NCBI GenBank assembly: GCA_964410965.1
Contig: CAYPIY010000007.1
Coordinates: 124,001 to 188,000, forward strand
Source: JBBIRG01 sp964410965
GTDB lineage: Bacteria > CLD3 > SB21 > JBBIRG01
Length of the DNA: 64,000 nucleotides
Direction of reading: 5' to 3'
Below, piece by piece: positions 1 to 9,009 of this stretch (positions are counted from its first letter, which is position 1; each line of letters begins with the position of its first letter). The notes below the pieces were generated by a model. The model had not been told where the DNA came from. It searched no databases and was given only the letters and a program-made list of their open reading frames with translations. The translations under genes and the position numbers were made by a program.

Positions 1-282
1 ATCAAAGTCATTGGGTTCGGAATCATAAATTTGACTAATTTTTTTAACCTCATCATGAAGAGGCGCCGGTGTTTGCAGAATCTGATAATTCTTCAGTTTG
101 ATCCGCATGGTTTTAACTGTATCAGGATTAATATTTCGGCATAGTTCGTTTTCGGTCAATGGATGAACACATTTGACGTAATGAAGTTTATCTAACCACC
201 AAAACAAAACTCCGATATCCTGATTTATTATTTTACTCGCTTCACGATGGATAATGATATTGGTATCGAGTAGTACTTTCAT
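1..282 (-). CDS. PIN-domain protein, 3' end cut by window edge
   Basis: Reading leftward from an ATG at 282-280, 94 codons run open to the window edge. The protein opens MKVLLDTNIIIHREAS, the classic PIN start in which Asp6 of the DTN motif is the first acidic metal ligand of a Mg-dependent RNase. A second acidic position fits the segment HPLTENELCRNI. The remaining acidic residues and any downstream antitoxin lie outside the window. No antitoxin gene fits in the 70 bases upstream, so if this is a toxin its partner is either further left or absent. A 17-bp palindrome lies 68 bases upstream. PIN fold is fairly sure; toxin function is inference. Confidence 0.7.
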   Translation of the reverse strand, partial: MKVLLDTNIIIHREASKIINQDIGVLFWWLDKLHYVKCVHPLTENELCRNINPDTVKTMRIKLKNYQILQTPAPLHDEVKKISQIYDSEPNDFD

Positions 283-348
283 GATTCTGACTCTATATTG
301 TTAAACTGAAGGATTACAAAATCAATATAATGCATCTACTATCTGATT

Positions 349-372
349 TTTTCTCAAAATTTGAGAATTTTT
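349..372 (-). promoter_or_regulatory. Operator-like palindrome upstream of PIN gene
   Basis: Positions 351-367 are a perfect 8-bp-arm palindrome; in the direction of the PIN gene it reads TTCTCAAATTTTGAGAA. It lies about 68 bases upstream of the PIN start codon. The same 17-mer, in the same orientation relative to the gene and within a 24-base identity, recurs at 29126-29149 upstream of the XRE-ImmA/PIN pair. It is suited to a dimeric HTH regulator, but the binding protein is unknown. Confidence 0.5.
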
Positions 373-379
373 TAATAAT

Positions 380-409
380 AAAGCCGGACTAGTTTCGAAG
401 CCCGGCTTT
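380..409 (-). terminator. Hairpin terminator downstream of 588-1421 gene
   Basis: Arms AAAGCCGG (380-387) and CCGGCTTT (402-409) form a stable stem. On the minus strand the stem runs into CTTTATTATT, so it could terminate transcription coming from the gene at 588-1421 before the PIN promoter. The plus-strand side is also T-rich, so it may act both ways. Confidence 0.5.
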
Positions 410-448
410 GTTTGTTTATTGTGCTTGAAAAGGCATGGTCTGAGTTAC

Positions 449-531
449 AATTGTATTGTAAGGAACGAGCTCCCCTCGATACGCCCTCGATCCCGACTTC
501 GTCGAAATCGAGGGACTACTCGGGGTGACAA
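449..531. repeat. Hairpin-forming intergenic repeat, copy 1
   Basis: This stretch has nested inverted arms: CCCTCGAT and ATCGAGGG flank a GACTTCGTC core, with outer arms resembling CCCCTCGATA and TACTCGGGG. On the minus strand it begins TTGTCACCCCGAGTAGT. A diverged relative lies at 2541-2692. It resembles dispersed, non-coding palindromic repeats that are common between genes in environmental bacterial genomes. No ORF is seen in it. Confidence 0.55.
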
Positions 532-532
532 A

Positions 533-574
533 TTATTTTTTTTCTTCGGGTTTGGCGGGGGCGACTTTTTTCAT
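533..574 (-). pseudogene. Orphan 3' tail duplicate of the 1647-2375 gene
   Basis: These 42 bases encode MKKVAPAKPEEKK and a stop. This matches the last 12 residues of the protein encoded at 1647-2375 (KKVAPAKPEEKK), including a 23-base identical DNA stretch. Upstream of this point the two sequences are unrelated. The simplest reading is that a tandem copy of that gene was lost except for its tail, with the AT-rich gene at 588-1421 now occupying the space. Confidence 0.6.
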
Positions 575-587
575 TAATTTACATTTC

Positions 588-1421
588 TTATTTGTTTTTA
601 TCAAGATTCCGCTTATTTCTTAACATGGTTAAATGATTTTGAAGTTTTAAAGCTGATGAATAATCATCCAATTTAATACTTTCAGGATAATGAAGGCCAT
701 GGAAATGAACATTAAGTTCATTATCTATAACTTCCAGTCTTTTAATATCTTTTACAATAATATGCTCTAATCTTTCTGTAATCATATTTTCTGATATCGT
801 TAACTTAATAAACAAATTTGAAGTGATTCTAAATAAATTAACAGCAACGGCTTTTTCACTACAAATAACATGGGGTATAGTAATACCCATTATATTTAAG
901 ATTATTCTGTCCTGTGGCGAAATATCTTCATAACTAAGAGCTGTTTTAAATTGATTTAATAAAGACTGTAATATTTTTGATAGTGACGAATAATGGTCAT
1001 AAAATTTATCTAAGACCCACTCAATATTAGCGGCATTTTCATGACTATGATAATATGATTTTTGAGCAATTTTGATATTCCCAATCGATTTTTTAGGGTA
1101 TTCAGAATTAGAAAAATCAGTAAATAAATATTCAATTTTTTGATTATTTATAAATTGTTCATTAGTAGATTTGCTTTTAAAATATTTATTATTTTCAAGT
1201 GAATTCATATAATCGAAAAATGAACTTAATGGTATACACCCGGATACATACGGTTCGTAGTTTTTAATATTCTGAGTTATGAAATCCGATGCAATTTGAT
1301 ATTGCCTGTTGAATTCGTCAAGATTAGAAAAAAACTTAAATTCCAATTGATCCATACATTTTAGATGAAGTTGATTTAATAAATCAGATATCATCTTTAC
1401 TTTCGCGCTTTCTGTATTCAT
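588..1421 (-). CDS. Hypothetical protein, AT-rich
   Basis: This is a 277-residue soluble-looking protein that I do not recognise. It has no signal peptide or membrane segment. It is rich in Asn, Ile, Lys and Ser, and its DNA is much more AT-rich than the flanking gene at 1647-2375, which suggests recent transfer. A short palindrome AAAGTT-TT-AACTTT covers the region just before the ATG, and no clear Shine-Dalgarno is visible. It lies between a full copy and a 3' fragment of the same neighbouring gene, so it probably arrived with or after a rearrangement. No function is proposed. Confidence 0.6.
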   Translation of the reverse strand: MNTESAKVKMISDLLNQLHLKCMDQLEFKFFSNLDEFNRQYQIASDFITQNIKNYEPYVSGCIPLSSFFDYMNSLENNKYFKSKSTNEQFINNQKIEYLFTDFSNSEYPKKSIGNIKIAQKSYYHSHENAANIEWVLDKFYDHYSSLSKILQSLLNQFKTALSYEDISPQDRIILNIMGITIPHVICSEKAVAVNLFRITSNLFIKLTISENMITERLEHIIVKDIKRLEVIDNELNVHFHGLHYPESIKLDDYSSALKLQNHLTMLRNKRNLDKNK

Positions 1422-1606
1422 AAAGTTAAAACTTTATTAAAATGTTATTTTAAATAATTAATACTGTTATAGATTTAAAACACAATGCTAGTAATAATTA
1501 ATTTAGATTCATTGCGATTTTTCGATTCATCGTGGACTAAATTCCTATTTCAAATCAAAAAAATAATCAAGTGATTCAAATAGTAAATGACGAATTATAG
1601 TAAAAT

Positions 1607-1631
1607 ACCAGGCTCCATTAAGGAGCCTGGT
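1607..1631 (-). terminator. Intrinsic terminator of 1647-2375 gene
   Basis: Perfect 10-bp arms ACCAGGCTCC (1607-1616) and GGAGCCTGGT (1622-1631) enclose a 5-base loop. On the minus strand the hairpin is followed by TATTTTACT. It starts 15 bases beyond the stop codon of the upstream minus-strand gene. Confidence 0.75.
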
Positions 1632-1646
1632 CTGTAACTGAATCAT

Positions 1647-2375
1647 TTACTTCTTTTCTTCCGGTTTGGCGGGGGCGACTTTTTTGTTTAACGCGGCATA
1701 TATTTTCGCATAGGAAAACTGCGTTTTCACCGCCGGTTTGTCGGAGTATAATTTCGCGGAAATCCTCGCCACGCTGATCACCTGCTCGTATATCTCATTC
1801 AATTCCGCCACACCCGCCGCCGTCACTTCTTTACGAGCCGCTTTGAGAAATTCCTGATTGACATTCGCCGCCTTTAATGTGTCCGCAAACGCAATGATCT
1901 CATTAATCAACGTATCCGGCGTACCCGCCGCGGTGATCTCCTGTATCACGCTTTTAGTCATGTTGGTCTTGAACTGATACAGTAATTCGATAAGCGCTTC
2001 CTGATCGTTTTTTTGAACGTTCTTTAAATGTGCCGCAAATCCCAATTGCTTCAGCAATTCATCGCGCCTCGATTTATTCTTTTTGAAATCCTCTACAATC
2101 TGAATTTTACATTCCGCCAGCTTTTTAATCGCCTGTTTCTGTATGGATACTACCGCCTGCGTGGCTTCACGCTGTGACTTGGCGTTGTCAATTCCCAGGG
2201 TCACGGAAAACGCCGTTTTAATTTTGTTCTGAATGTCCGGTAGAAACGGATCCGCCCAGGTGGGACGCTTCGTAATGAGTTCGCTTTTGTGCGCTATGGC
2301 ATTCTCAATTACCGTGGACGCTGCGGAAAGCATGTCCACATCCTTACCGCCGAATATACGGGCCTTGGTCTTCAT
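1647..2375 (-). CDS. Conserved-looking helical protein of unknown function
   Basis: This 242-residue protein has no signal peptide or membrane segment. It is Ala/Lys/Glu-rich and almost wholly helical by composition, and ends in a proline/lysine tail KKVAPAKPEEKK. The ATG at 2375 is followed by KTKARIFGGKDVDML. I do not recognise a named domain. It is a single-gene unit with its own strong terminator at 1607-1631. A stray copy of its last 12 codons lies at 533-574. Its codon use matches the bulk of the window, unlike the AT-rich gene downstream. Confidence 0.7.
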   Translation of the reverse strand: MKTKARIFGGKDVDMLSAASTVIENAIAHKSELITKRPTWADPFLPDIQNKIKTAFSVTLGIDNAKSQREATQAVVSIQKQAIKKLAECKIQIVEDFKKNKSRRDELLKQLGFAAHLKNVQKNDQEALIELLYQFKTNMTKSVIQEITAAGTPDTLINEIIAFADTLKAANVNQEFLKAARKEVTAAGVAELNEIYEQVISVARISAKLYSDKPAVKTQFSYAKIYAALNKKVAPAKPEEKK

Positions 2376-2540
2376 GGATTTCCTCTTGAATGAGTTGACG
2401 TTACAACAATTATTTTAAAAAGCAGTATAAGATACTACCGGTAAATGTAGAACAGGCAAAATTGATTTGCAAGGAAAAAATGGAAAGGATTATCGGGTTC
2501 TGTCAAAAAACAGGGAAACGGCATAGTAATACAGGATTTC

Positions 2541-2692
2541 TCGTCACCTTCCTTAGATCCGCTACGGCCGACTCAGGACAAGTCGGCGATTACTAAGGAA
2601 CATACGGTCACATCTCGATCCCTCGAAGAACTCGGGACAGGTACGTTCCGATAGCAAAGCAATCGGAACTACTCGATGCGACAATTGCTTTT
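2541..2692. repeat. Hairpin-forming intergenic repeat, copy 2
   Basis: The 2376-2810 gap holds no gene but contains stacked inverted repeats: TTCCTTAG with CTAAGGAA, inside which GCCGACT pairs with AGTCGGC, then a second hairpin with TTCCGAT and ATCGGAA arms. On the minus strand the right end reads TTGTCGCATCGAGTAGT, which parallels TTGTCACCCCGAGTAGT in the element at 449-531. Both are probably members of one dispersed repeat family. Confidence 0.5.
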
Positions 2693-2810
2693 GTTCTCTC
2701 ACAATAATCTATACGTTTTTATAACGTAGAAAAGGGACTCGAAAAGACTCGGGTTCGTTTTAATTCAAGTGAATCAGAGCATGGAAAAACAGAGTAACCT
2801 TAAAAGCTTG

Positions 2811-4253
2811 TTACTTACTATTTAAATAGCTCTTATTCGCCATCATTTTTTCGATATCTTTAACGGTTTTGGGAACTTTGGCGGAAAGCACTTCATGTCC
2901 GGTTTCCGTTATCAGCACGTCATCTTCCACACGTGCGGCAATGGTTTTGTATTTCTCAAACGCCGGGCGGATTGCGCCGAGAAAATCGTCCACTTCTTTT
3001 TCGGATACCTGAAAATAATTAACCGCCTGCGAACGGAACGACTCAATCTGGTTTTCCCCGACATAGATTAACGGTTCGATCGCATACACCATACCCGGCT
3101 TTAAAACAATACGATCGTACCCGTAACCTCCCACGTCGTGTACATCCAGGCCGATCTGATGTCCCTCATAAGGCAGATAATACAAAAGATACTGCCAGGG
3201 ACTTTCCTTATCCGTAATCAGTCCGAGTTTGTGCAGTCCTTCCTTCGCTATCATTCTCGAACGGTTCAGGCATTCACCTAGATTGGCGCCCGGTTTCATT
3301 CCCGCAATGATCGCCTCTTCCATGGACAGCGCGAGTTCATACAACTCCTTCTGCGGCGCTGAAAATTTTCCGCTGACCGGAATGACGCGCGTTACATCGG
3401 ACGTGTAATTCATGTATTCCGCGCCGACATCCATCATGACAAGATCACCAATCTGCGTTCTCCGGTTTCCCGCGGGGTAATGAAAAATGGTCGCGTTGGG
3501 CCCCGAGGCCACAATGGATTCATACGCCGGTCCGGATGCGCCGTTTTTCTGAAACAGGTAATTGAACATCGCTCCGATTTCATACTCGGCCATTCCCGGC
3601 TCAACCGCCTTCATGACCTCTATATGCGCTTCGGACGTGATATCAACGGCTTTGCGGATGCGCCGGATTTCCTCCGCGTCTTTGATCAGCCTCATTTTCT
3701 TTATCCACGGACGGATATCGGCTAATTCCTTCGGACCATAGCCATAGGTTTTGTTTAAGAGCGATTGCACCAGGGCCTGAGCCTGTTTCGAGTACAAATC
3801 ATAGTACAATGTTCTGTTCCGGAATAAATAACCCTGCACCTGTTTTTCAAATTCGTCGAGCGCGAACGCCGTATCGGCGCCGAAGATCCGCATCGCGCCT
3901 TCAATACCCGGGACTTCGCCGTTCCAGGCGGCGTCTATCGCGTTTTTCGGTTTTACGAACAGAATGTATTTAACGTCCGGTTCCGGAAGGAGAAGCATCA
4001 CCGCGTCCGGATCTTCCAAACCGGTCAGATAATAGAAATCACTGTTCACACGGTACGGGAAGTAATTATCATCGCCTGAACGCGGGGATAAACCTGAATT
4101 TTTGAGTATGATCATGCCGGATTTCACGCTGTCCATCAGCGCCTGCCGGCGTTTGGCGTAAATTTCTATCCCGAATTCTTCCGCGCAGGCGATTCCGCTC
4201 ATAAATGAAATAAGAAGAATACACCAGGCCGCTTGAACAGTCATTTTTTTCAT
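2811..4253 (-). CDS. pepP: Secreted Xaa-Pro aminopeptidase (M24B)
   Basis: The 480-residue protein has an N-terminal signal peptide (residues 1-24), a creatinase-type N-terminal domain (about 30-180) and a pita-bread metallopeptidase domain (about 190-460). The dinuclear metal ligands can be placed: Asp275 (MMDVGAEY), Asp286 (TSDVTR), His365 in GHQIGLDVHDVG (with His372 as the second conserved His), Glu393 (YAIEPLIY) and Glu443 (RVEDDVLIT). It should release N-terminal residues preceding proline; export suggests use in periplasmic peptide breakdown. Compared with cytoplasmic PepP there is an insertion between the last two ligands. A haem-binding protein gene lies upstream on the same strand. 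Confidence 0.9.
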   Translation of the reverse strand: MKKMTVQAAWCILLISFMSGIACAEEFGIEIYAKRRQALMDSVKSGMIILKNSGLSPRSGDDNYFPYRVNSDFYYLTGLEDPDAVMLLLPEPDVKYILFVKPKNAIDAAWNGEVPGIEGAMRIFGADTAFALDEFEKQVQGYLFRNRTLYYDLYSKQAQALVQSLLNKTYGYGPKELADIRPWIKKMRLIKDAEEIRRIRKAVDITSEAHIEVMKAVEPGMAEYEIGAMFNYLFQKNGASGPAYESIVASGPNATIFHYPAGNRRTQIGDLVMMDVGAEYMNYTSDVTRVIPVSGKFSAPQKELYELALSMEEAIIAGMKPGANLGECLNRSRMIAKEGLHKLGLITDKESPWQYLLYYLPYEGHQIGLDVHDVGGYGYDRIVLKPGMVYAIEPLIYVGENQIESFRSQAVNYFQVSEKEVDDFLGAIRPAFEKYKTIAARVEDDVLITETGHEVLSAKVPKTVKDIEKMMANKSYLNSK

Positions 4254-4406
4254 ATTATGTATCCCTTTTTATTGATTTGTTTGGTTAAAACATGATGTTA
4301 CATGTACGATCAGAATGAACGATTGTTTCACAAGGGGAGATCATATCGACCAAAAAAGAAGCCGCGTATTCTACAAAAATTAATGCCTTTAAACGGAAAC
4401 CTTCAG

Positions 4407-4889
4407 CTAATCATCATCGAAATCATCTTTCGATTCGCCGAAGGTCGCGGACAGGCCGGAAATAAATTCTTCTTTTTCCCTGCCGGTCATTTTGGCTGAC
4501 GGATGCGGGATGAGATAGAACCAGGGCGGCATTTCCCCGTTTCTTACCTTCTCAGCCGATTCACCGGCGTCGTTCTCAGCGCGGCCCCATTCAGAAACGT
4601 TTACTTTCGAGCGTCCCTTCCGGACATCATACTGTACGAGCCAGGAAGCGGGGGCGACATGACTGTACCAGGGCCAGACGGATTGGTTGCTGTGACAATC
4701 GCCGCAGGAACGGTAAAAGCGCTCACGGGTCGCCGTATCTTTCCATGCCGGTTCTCCGGTAACGGGTGGGTTGTCATGATCCCGTCCGTAGGGCCAGAAT
4801 TGAATCAGCCCTAAAAGGATCATTGTGATTATGAAGATCATCCTGATTTTTCCGGTCCGCCTCGCATTGCCGTTTTCTGTCATAAACAT
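4407..4889 (-). CDS. Haem-binding domain protein (Haem_bd-like), membrane anchored
   Basis: This 160-residue protein has an N-terminal membrane segment (about residues 17-34) followed by a periplasmic domain with a single c-type haem motif CGDCH and nearby tryptophans in [18 protein letters not shown]. The tail is very acidic. This pattern fits the Haem_bd family of small monohaem proteins common in FCB bacteria. It is probably an electron-transfer or redox-sensing protein at the outer face of the inner membrane. It is encoded about 150 bases upstream of, and in the same direction as, the Xaa-Pro aminopeptidase; a functional link is not evident. Confidence 0.8.
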   Translation of the reverse strand: MFMTENGNARRTGKIRMIFIITMILLGLIQFWPYGRDHDNPPVTGEPAWKDTATRERFYRSCGDCHSNQSVWPWYSHVAPASWLVQYDVRKGRSKVNVSEWGRAENDAGESAEKVRNGEMPPWFYLIPHPSAKMTGREKEEFISGLSATFGESKDDFDDD

Positions 4890-5137
4890 TCTCTTATGGT
4901 TAATTAAAAATCATATGAGTATTAAAGTAAATGAATACCATTGAAAATTCAATTATTTTCCTCGATATCTCTGATTCTCCTCAGTAAAACAACTTTACGT
5001 ACAGCAAACCATAGGTTCATATTGAAGTTAGCTTGACTTTGAATTTGTCAAAGCAGCATTAACTATACTGAGGAATAAAGTGAAGTGTCTTTTCGTTCTT
5101 TATAGCAGTGATTTCAATTTAAAACCAAGGAGACTTT

Positions 5138-5833
5138 ATGAAAAAAGTAATTTATCTGATGATGGCGGCATTTCTTGTCACCTCATGCAGCGACAGTAAT
5201 GATTCCGGAACGACAAAAGGCACCTCGCTCAGCATGAAAGTGTCGCAAACCCCTATCGCGAAAACCGCAGCAGACACTTTGACGCTTGACACCGTTAAAG
5301 TTCTTATGAAAAACATCAAATTCAAAGTGGATGACGATTTTGAAGATTCGCTTGATTTTAAAATCGGGCCGTTCGTTCTGTATCTCAATCTCACGGGAAA
5401 TCTGACCACGATCGGCGTGAGCGATATACCGGCGGGCACATATAATAAAGTCAAATTCAAAATTCATAAACCCGAAGATGATGAAACCGTAAGCGACCCG
5501 GAATTTAAGACCGGAACAAGCGGAGATGAACGTTTTTCCGTCATCATCAAGGGACATTATTTTTCCAGCCCGTTCGTGTATAAATCAAAGAAATCCATCG
5601 AACAGGAATTATGGCTCAATCCGCCGCTTGTTGTTGCCGATTCCATCAGCTCCACGAACGTAACCCTTTCCGTCTCAACTTTCTCCTGGTTCAGGGATGA
5701 GGACGGAAGCATAATGGATCCTGCAAACTCCGAAAATGATGATACGATCGACGACAACATCAAGGATTCATTCAAAGCTTATAAAGACGACGATAAAGAC
5801 GGTGACGATGATGATGATGATGACGATAAATAA
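5138..5833 (+). CDS. DUF4382-like lipoprotein with Asp-rich tail
   Basis: An SPII lipoprotein signal ends at the Cys of LVTSCSD, and a strong RBS (AAGGAG) precedes the ATG. The body (about 30-185) resembles DUF4382-type beta domains, with segments like LTLDTVKVLMKNIKFK and GVSDIPAGTYNKVKFKI. The last 25 residues are almost only Asp and Lys, ending in a run of eight Asp before Lys. Such a tail could bind Ca2+ or other cations, which is inference. The gene stands alone with its own terminator just downstream. The direct substrate or partner is unknown. Confidence 0.7.
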   Translation: MKKVIYLMMAAFLVTSCSDSNDSGTTKGTSLSMKVSQTPIAKTAADTLTLDTVKVLMKNIKFKVDDDFEDSLDFKIGPFVLYLNLTGNLTTIGVSDIPAGTYNKVKFKIHKPEDDETVSDPEFKTGTSGDERFSVIIKGHYFSSPFVYKSKKSIEQELWLNPPLVVADSISSTNVTLSVSTFSWFRDEDGSIMDPANSENDDTIDDNIKDSFKAYKDDDKDGDDDDDDDDK

Positions 5834-5856
5834 ACGGCAGAGTTAAACAGAAAATG

Positions 5857-5886
5857 AAAAGCCTCTCAAAACCTGAGAGGCTTTTT
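5857..5886 (+). terminator. Intrinsic terminator
   Basis: Arms AAAAGCCTCTCA and TGAGAGGCTTTT enclose a short AAACC loop and are followed by T residues. It begins about 24 bases after the stop of the lipoprotein gene. Confidence 0.85.
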
Positions 5887-6230
5887 CTTGTATAAATATA
5901 TCAGATGAAACGTCTGTCGTTCAGTTTGTTCATCATGGGCGATCATTTCTCCGCGAAAGAAAAATGCAGCTGTACGATCACTCAGTTTCCGTCTCGTTTC
6001 TCCAGAACGCCTGTCCAGCGTGTGTTTTCCCGGTTTAGCCGAAGGCGGTAAATGTCAATTGATATCTATCCTCGTGAGTGGGAATCCGTCAGAAATGATA
6101 AATTGATCATAGGATGGATAAATCATTTGTCTGAATAATGTCAATACAATTATGTATACGATTCAAATGTATCTATATTTCACTGGAAAGAAAAAATAAA
6201 TACCGGAACCGATAAATGTGTCCGAAAAAA
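5887..6230. other. Intergenic, no gene seen
   Basis: Both strands are broken by stops, with only a 26-codon open stretch on the minus strand near 5930. I see no RNA gene or repeat here. Confidence 0.5.
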
Positions 6231-6258
6231 AACGCCCGCTGAATCATCAGCAGGCGTT
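6231..6258 (-). terminator. Intrinsic terminator of TonB receptor gene
   Basis: Arms AACGCCCGCTGA and TCAGCAGGCGTT (one mismatch) are followed on the minus strand by a run of T. It lies 25 bases past the receptor's stop codon. Confidence 0.75.
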
Positions 6259-6283
6259 ATACTCGCAACCAGTCTTCTGAAAA

Positions 6284-8566
6284 TCAATAATTCACTGTCA
6301 GCTCCGCGAATACCATCCGTCCCGCGGAAGGAATGCCTTTGCTGTCGAGGTAGGTTTTGTCAAACAAGTTCTGAACCGATACTCCAACCGTAATCCACTG
6401 GTATGTGCCCGTGAATTTCAGGTCCACCGTCGCGTAGCTTTTCACGCGCTGCGTGTTCATTTCGTCGTACCACTGCTTGCCCTTGTAACGATACACACCG
6501 TACAATCCGAACCACTTGTATTTCAGGTTAGTTCCGGCCGTGAAAAGGTATTCCGGCACGTCCGTCAGTTCAAAACCGGTAAGGTTCGAATCGGCTTTCG
6601 GGTTATTCACCTTGTATTTCGATATTTCCGTGCTGACCGTGGAGAAATTGGTGAACAGCGTGATCATCCGGTGCGGCTGGTAGTTCAGGTCGAACTCAAA
6701 CCCGGTCATTTTCACCCGGCTGATATTGTCTTTCTGGAATATGGCGCGCGGACGGCCGCTGATCATCGCCGTATCACCCGTACTGATGTAATAAATGAAG
6801 TCGTCGCCGATCGAATGATACACCGTGGCCGACGCTAACAGGTTGTCCATGGGCTTGACGTCGAGGCCGAATTCGAAATTGTCGTTTTTCTCCGGTTTCA
6901 GTGCGGGATTGATGACTTTGAACCCTTTATTGAACCGCCCTGAACGGCACATATCGTCGAGCACCGGCGGACGGAATCCGTGGCCGTACGACGCGTACAC
7001 GCGCAGGTAATCCAGCGGTGAAACCTGAACAGCGAGTTTCGGGCTGATCGCGTTCCATGAATAGGAATCCGTCGTGTCCTGGTAATTTCTCAGGAAACTG
7101 GTGACGCTGGTGGAACTGTCCACACGGAAAATGCCGTCGAAGAATTTCGCGTGATCATAACGTACGCTTCCCGCGATCCTCACGCGGTTGTTCAGAAGCG
7201 ACCATTCGTCCTGGAGGTATGTGGCGGCGAAATCCATCTTACCTTTATTGATGACTTCGTCGGATGATGTAATATACTCATCCACAGCGTCAACGGCGCC
7301 GTGCTTGAATTCAAAACCGCCCGTCAGCGTATGCGATCCGCCTAACGGCTTCGTGATCAGCGCGCTGAATCCCTTATCGTCGCGCTTTGAATCGACGTCA
7401 TACCGTGAATAGGCTCCGCGGCTGAAGGATTCGTTCCGGTCGTCGTACGTTTCATGAAGCATGAACGCGCTGACAAGCCATTTCCAGTCCTTCATCCCGC
7501 CCTGGTAACGGATGCTGTGAAGCGTATTGTCATAAACTGTCCGGTTCCCTTTATCGGTTCCCAGGTCGTATTGTTTTCCGTTACCGCGCATTCCCGAGTA
7601 ATATTGCGACGTCAGGTCGACCTGATGGTTATCGTTAAAGCGGTAACCAACTCCTCCGCCGATCATCTGTTCGGACATGTCGGCCTTGACTTTGTTATAG
7701 GACGTGTCCACGACGTTCGTATCGGCGATGTATCCGTCGCTCTTGCGCGCCATGCCATTGATTTTGAATGTCCAGTTGTTGTACGCGCTGGTCAGGTAAG
7801 CTCGTGTGCCGATGGAATTGAATGTTCCGTACTCATTGGCGACCGTCGCGCTGAATAGTTTCGTGGGGCGTTTCGTCATAAGGTTGATCACGCCGCCCAT
7901 CGCGTTCCCGCCGTACAGCGAGGACCCCGGACCCTTGGCGATCTCGATCTTCTCGATCGACGACGCGTTGATGTAATTCCAGTTGACCGTGCCGCCGTCC
8001 GTCTTGTTGATCGGTATGCCGTCGAGGAGGATCAGTGTGCGGCCCTGCTCATTGCCCATGCCGCGCATGCTGACGGTGGATTTGGAGGACAGCACGCTCG
8101 CGTTCCGGCTGACCGTCAGACCGGAAACATTCGCGAGGGCGTCATCAACTGAAAATACTGGCATCGACTGAATCGTTCCGGGTGTGACAATCTGAACGCG
8201 GCCCGGGACGTCGCTGACCTGCCGTTCCGTTTTCGTCGCGGTAATCACGATCTCGCCCGACTGGATCGATGTGGCGTCCATCCCGAAATCAATCGTAGTC
8301 GTTTCGCCGTCGGCAATGGTCGCGTCGAGCGTGACGGGTTTGTAGCCCATGTATCGCGCCGTAACGCGGTACGCGCCCGCGTCAAGTGTGATCGTGTACA
8401 CACCGTCTTTATCGGTCGTGGCGCCGCGGTATGAATTCTCAACAGTAATGTTAGCGGCCGGTAATCCCTTTCCGGTAGCGGTGTCGGTTACTTTGCCGGT
8501 CAGTTGACCTCCGGCGAATGACGTTGAGGTGAAACAGAGTATCATGAACAAACTCAGCAGTCTCAT
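6284..8566 (-). CDS. TonB-dependent receptor with carboxypeptidase-regulatory-like domain
   Basis: This 760-residue outer-membrane protein has a signal peptide (1-18), a CarboxypepD_reg-like beta domain (about 20-100), a TonB-box-like EIVITATKT, a plug domain (about 110-225, with SMRGMGNEQGRTLILLDGIP and GPGSSLYGGNAMGGVINLM) and a 22-strand barrel ending in ELTVNY with a terminal aromatic residue. It should take up a siderophore, cofactor or glycan energised by TonB/ExbBD. The substrate cannot be read from the sequence. I looked for and did not find a cobalamin or TPP riboswitch in the 443 bases upstream. It is a single-gene unit with its own terminator. Confidence 0.9.
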   Translation of the reverse strand: MRLLSLFMILCFTSTSFAGGQLTGKVTDTATGKGLPAANITVENSYRGATTDKDGVYTITLDAGAYRVTARYMGYKPVTLDATIADGETTTIDFGMDATSIQSGEIVITATKTERQVSDVPGRVQIVTPGTIQSMPVFSVDDALANVSGLTVSRNASVLSSKSTVSMRGMGNEQGRTLILLDGIPINKTDGGTVNWNYINASSIEKIEIAKGPGSSLYGGNAMGGVINLMTKRPTKLFSATVANEYGTFNSIGTRAYLTSAYNNWTFKINGMARKSDGYIADTNVVDTSYNKVKADMSEQMIGGGVGYRFNDNHQVDLTSQYYSGMRGNGKQYDLGTDKGNRTVYDNTLHSIRYQGGMKDWKWLVSAFMLHETYDDRNESFSRGAYSRYDVDSKRDDKGFSALITKPLGGSHTLTGGFEFKHGAVDAVDEYITSSDEVINKGKMDFAATYLQDEWSLLNNRVRIAGSVRYDHAKFFDGIFRVDSSTSVTSFLRNYQDTTDSYSWNAISPKLAVQVSPLDYLRVYASYGHGFRPPVLDDMCRSGRFNKGFKVINPALKPEKNDNFEFGLDVKPMDNLLASATVYHSIGDDFIYYISTGDTAMISGRPRAIFQKDNISRVKMTGFEFDLNYQPHRMITLFTNFSTVSTEISKYKVNNPKADSNLTGFELTDVPEYLFTAGTNLKYKWFGLYGVYRYKGKQWYDEMNTQRVKSYATVDLKFTGTYQWITVGVSVQNLFDKTYLDSKGIPSAGRMVFAELTVNY

Positions 8567-9009
8567 ACAGGAAATCCTTTCAGGTTATGCAACGTAGAGT
8601 CAGTTAATTACATTCGGAGTATATATATATATACATATATATATAATCAAGTGAAAATACTAACATATAGTACGTAACATGGGAAAAATATCGAATCAAT
8701 GCATCGGACTATTTAAAATGACAAGAAACCCGAATCAATCACATATATATTCCGGAGCGGATGTTCGATAGAATCGGAGAGTCCATAATAGGATTATGTA
8801 TTTGCGTTATTTGGATGAGGAAAAAATGAATACCGGAAATTATCTTGAAACAAAACATGCTTATCGGGCGTAAGAATGACTAACAGCAATAATATTGCAG
8901 GGTATGAATCAAGTCCGGAATGGACGGATTTGGAAGTATTTCATTGTTTCATTTTACATTGCATAGTTCAATACTGTAACAAAATCAAGTAACGAAGGAG
9001 AAACGGATT
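8567..9009. other. Divergent promoter region with AT-alternating tract
   Basis: This gap separates the divergent TonB receptor and M1 peptidase genes. It holds an alternating AT tract at 8620-8646 that can form a cruciform or an easily melted region about 55 bases upstream of the receptor start. No ORF or known riboswitch is seen. A clear RBS (GAAGGAG) at 8995-9001 serves the downstream gene. Confidence 0.5.
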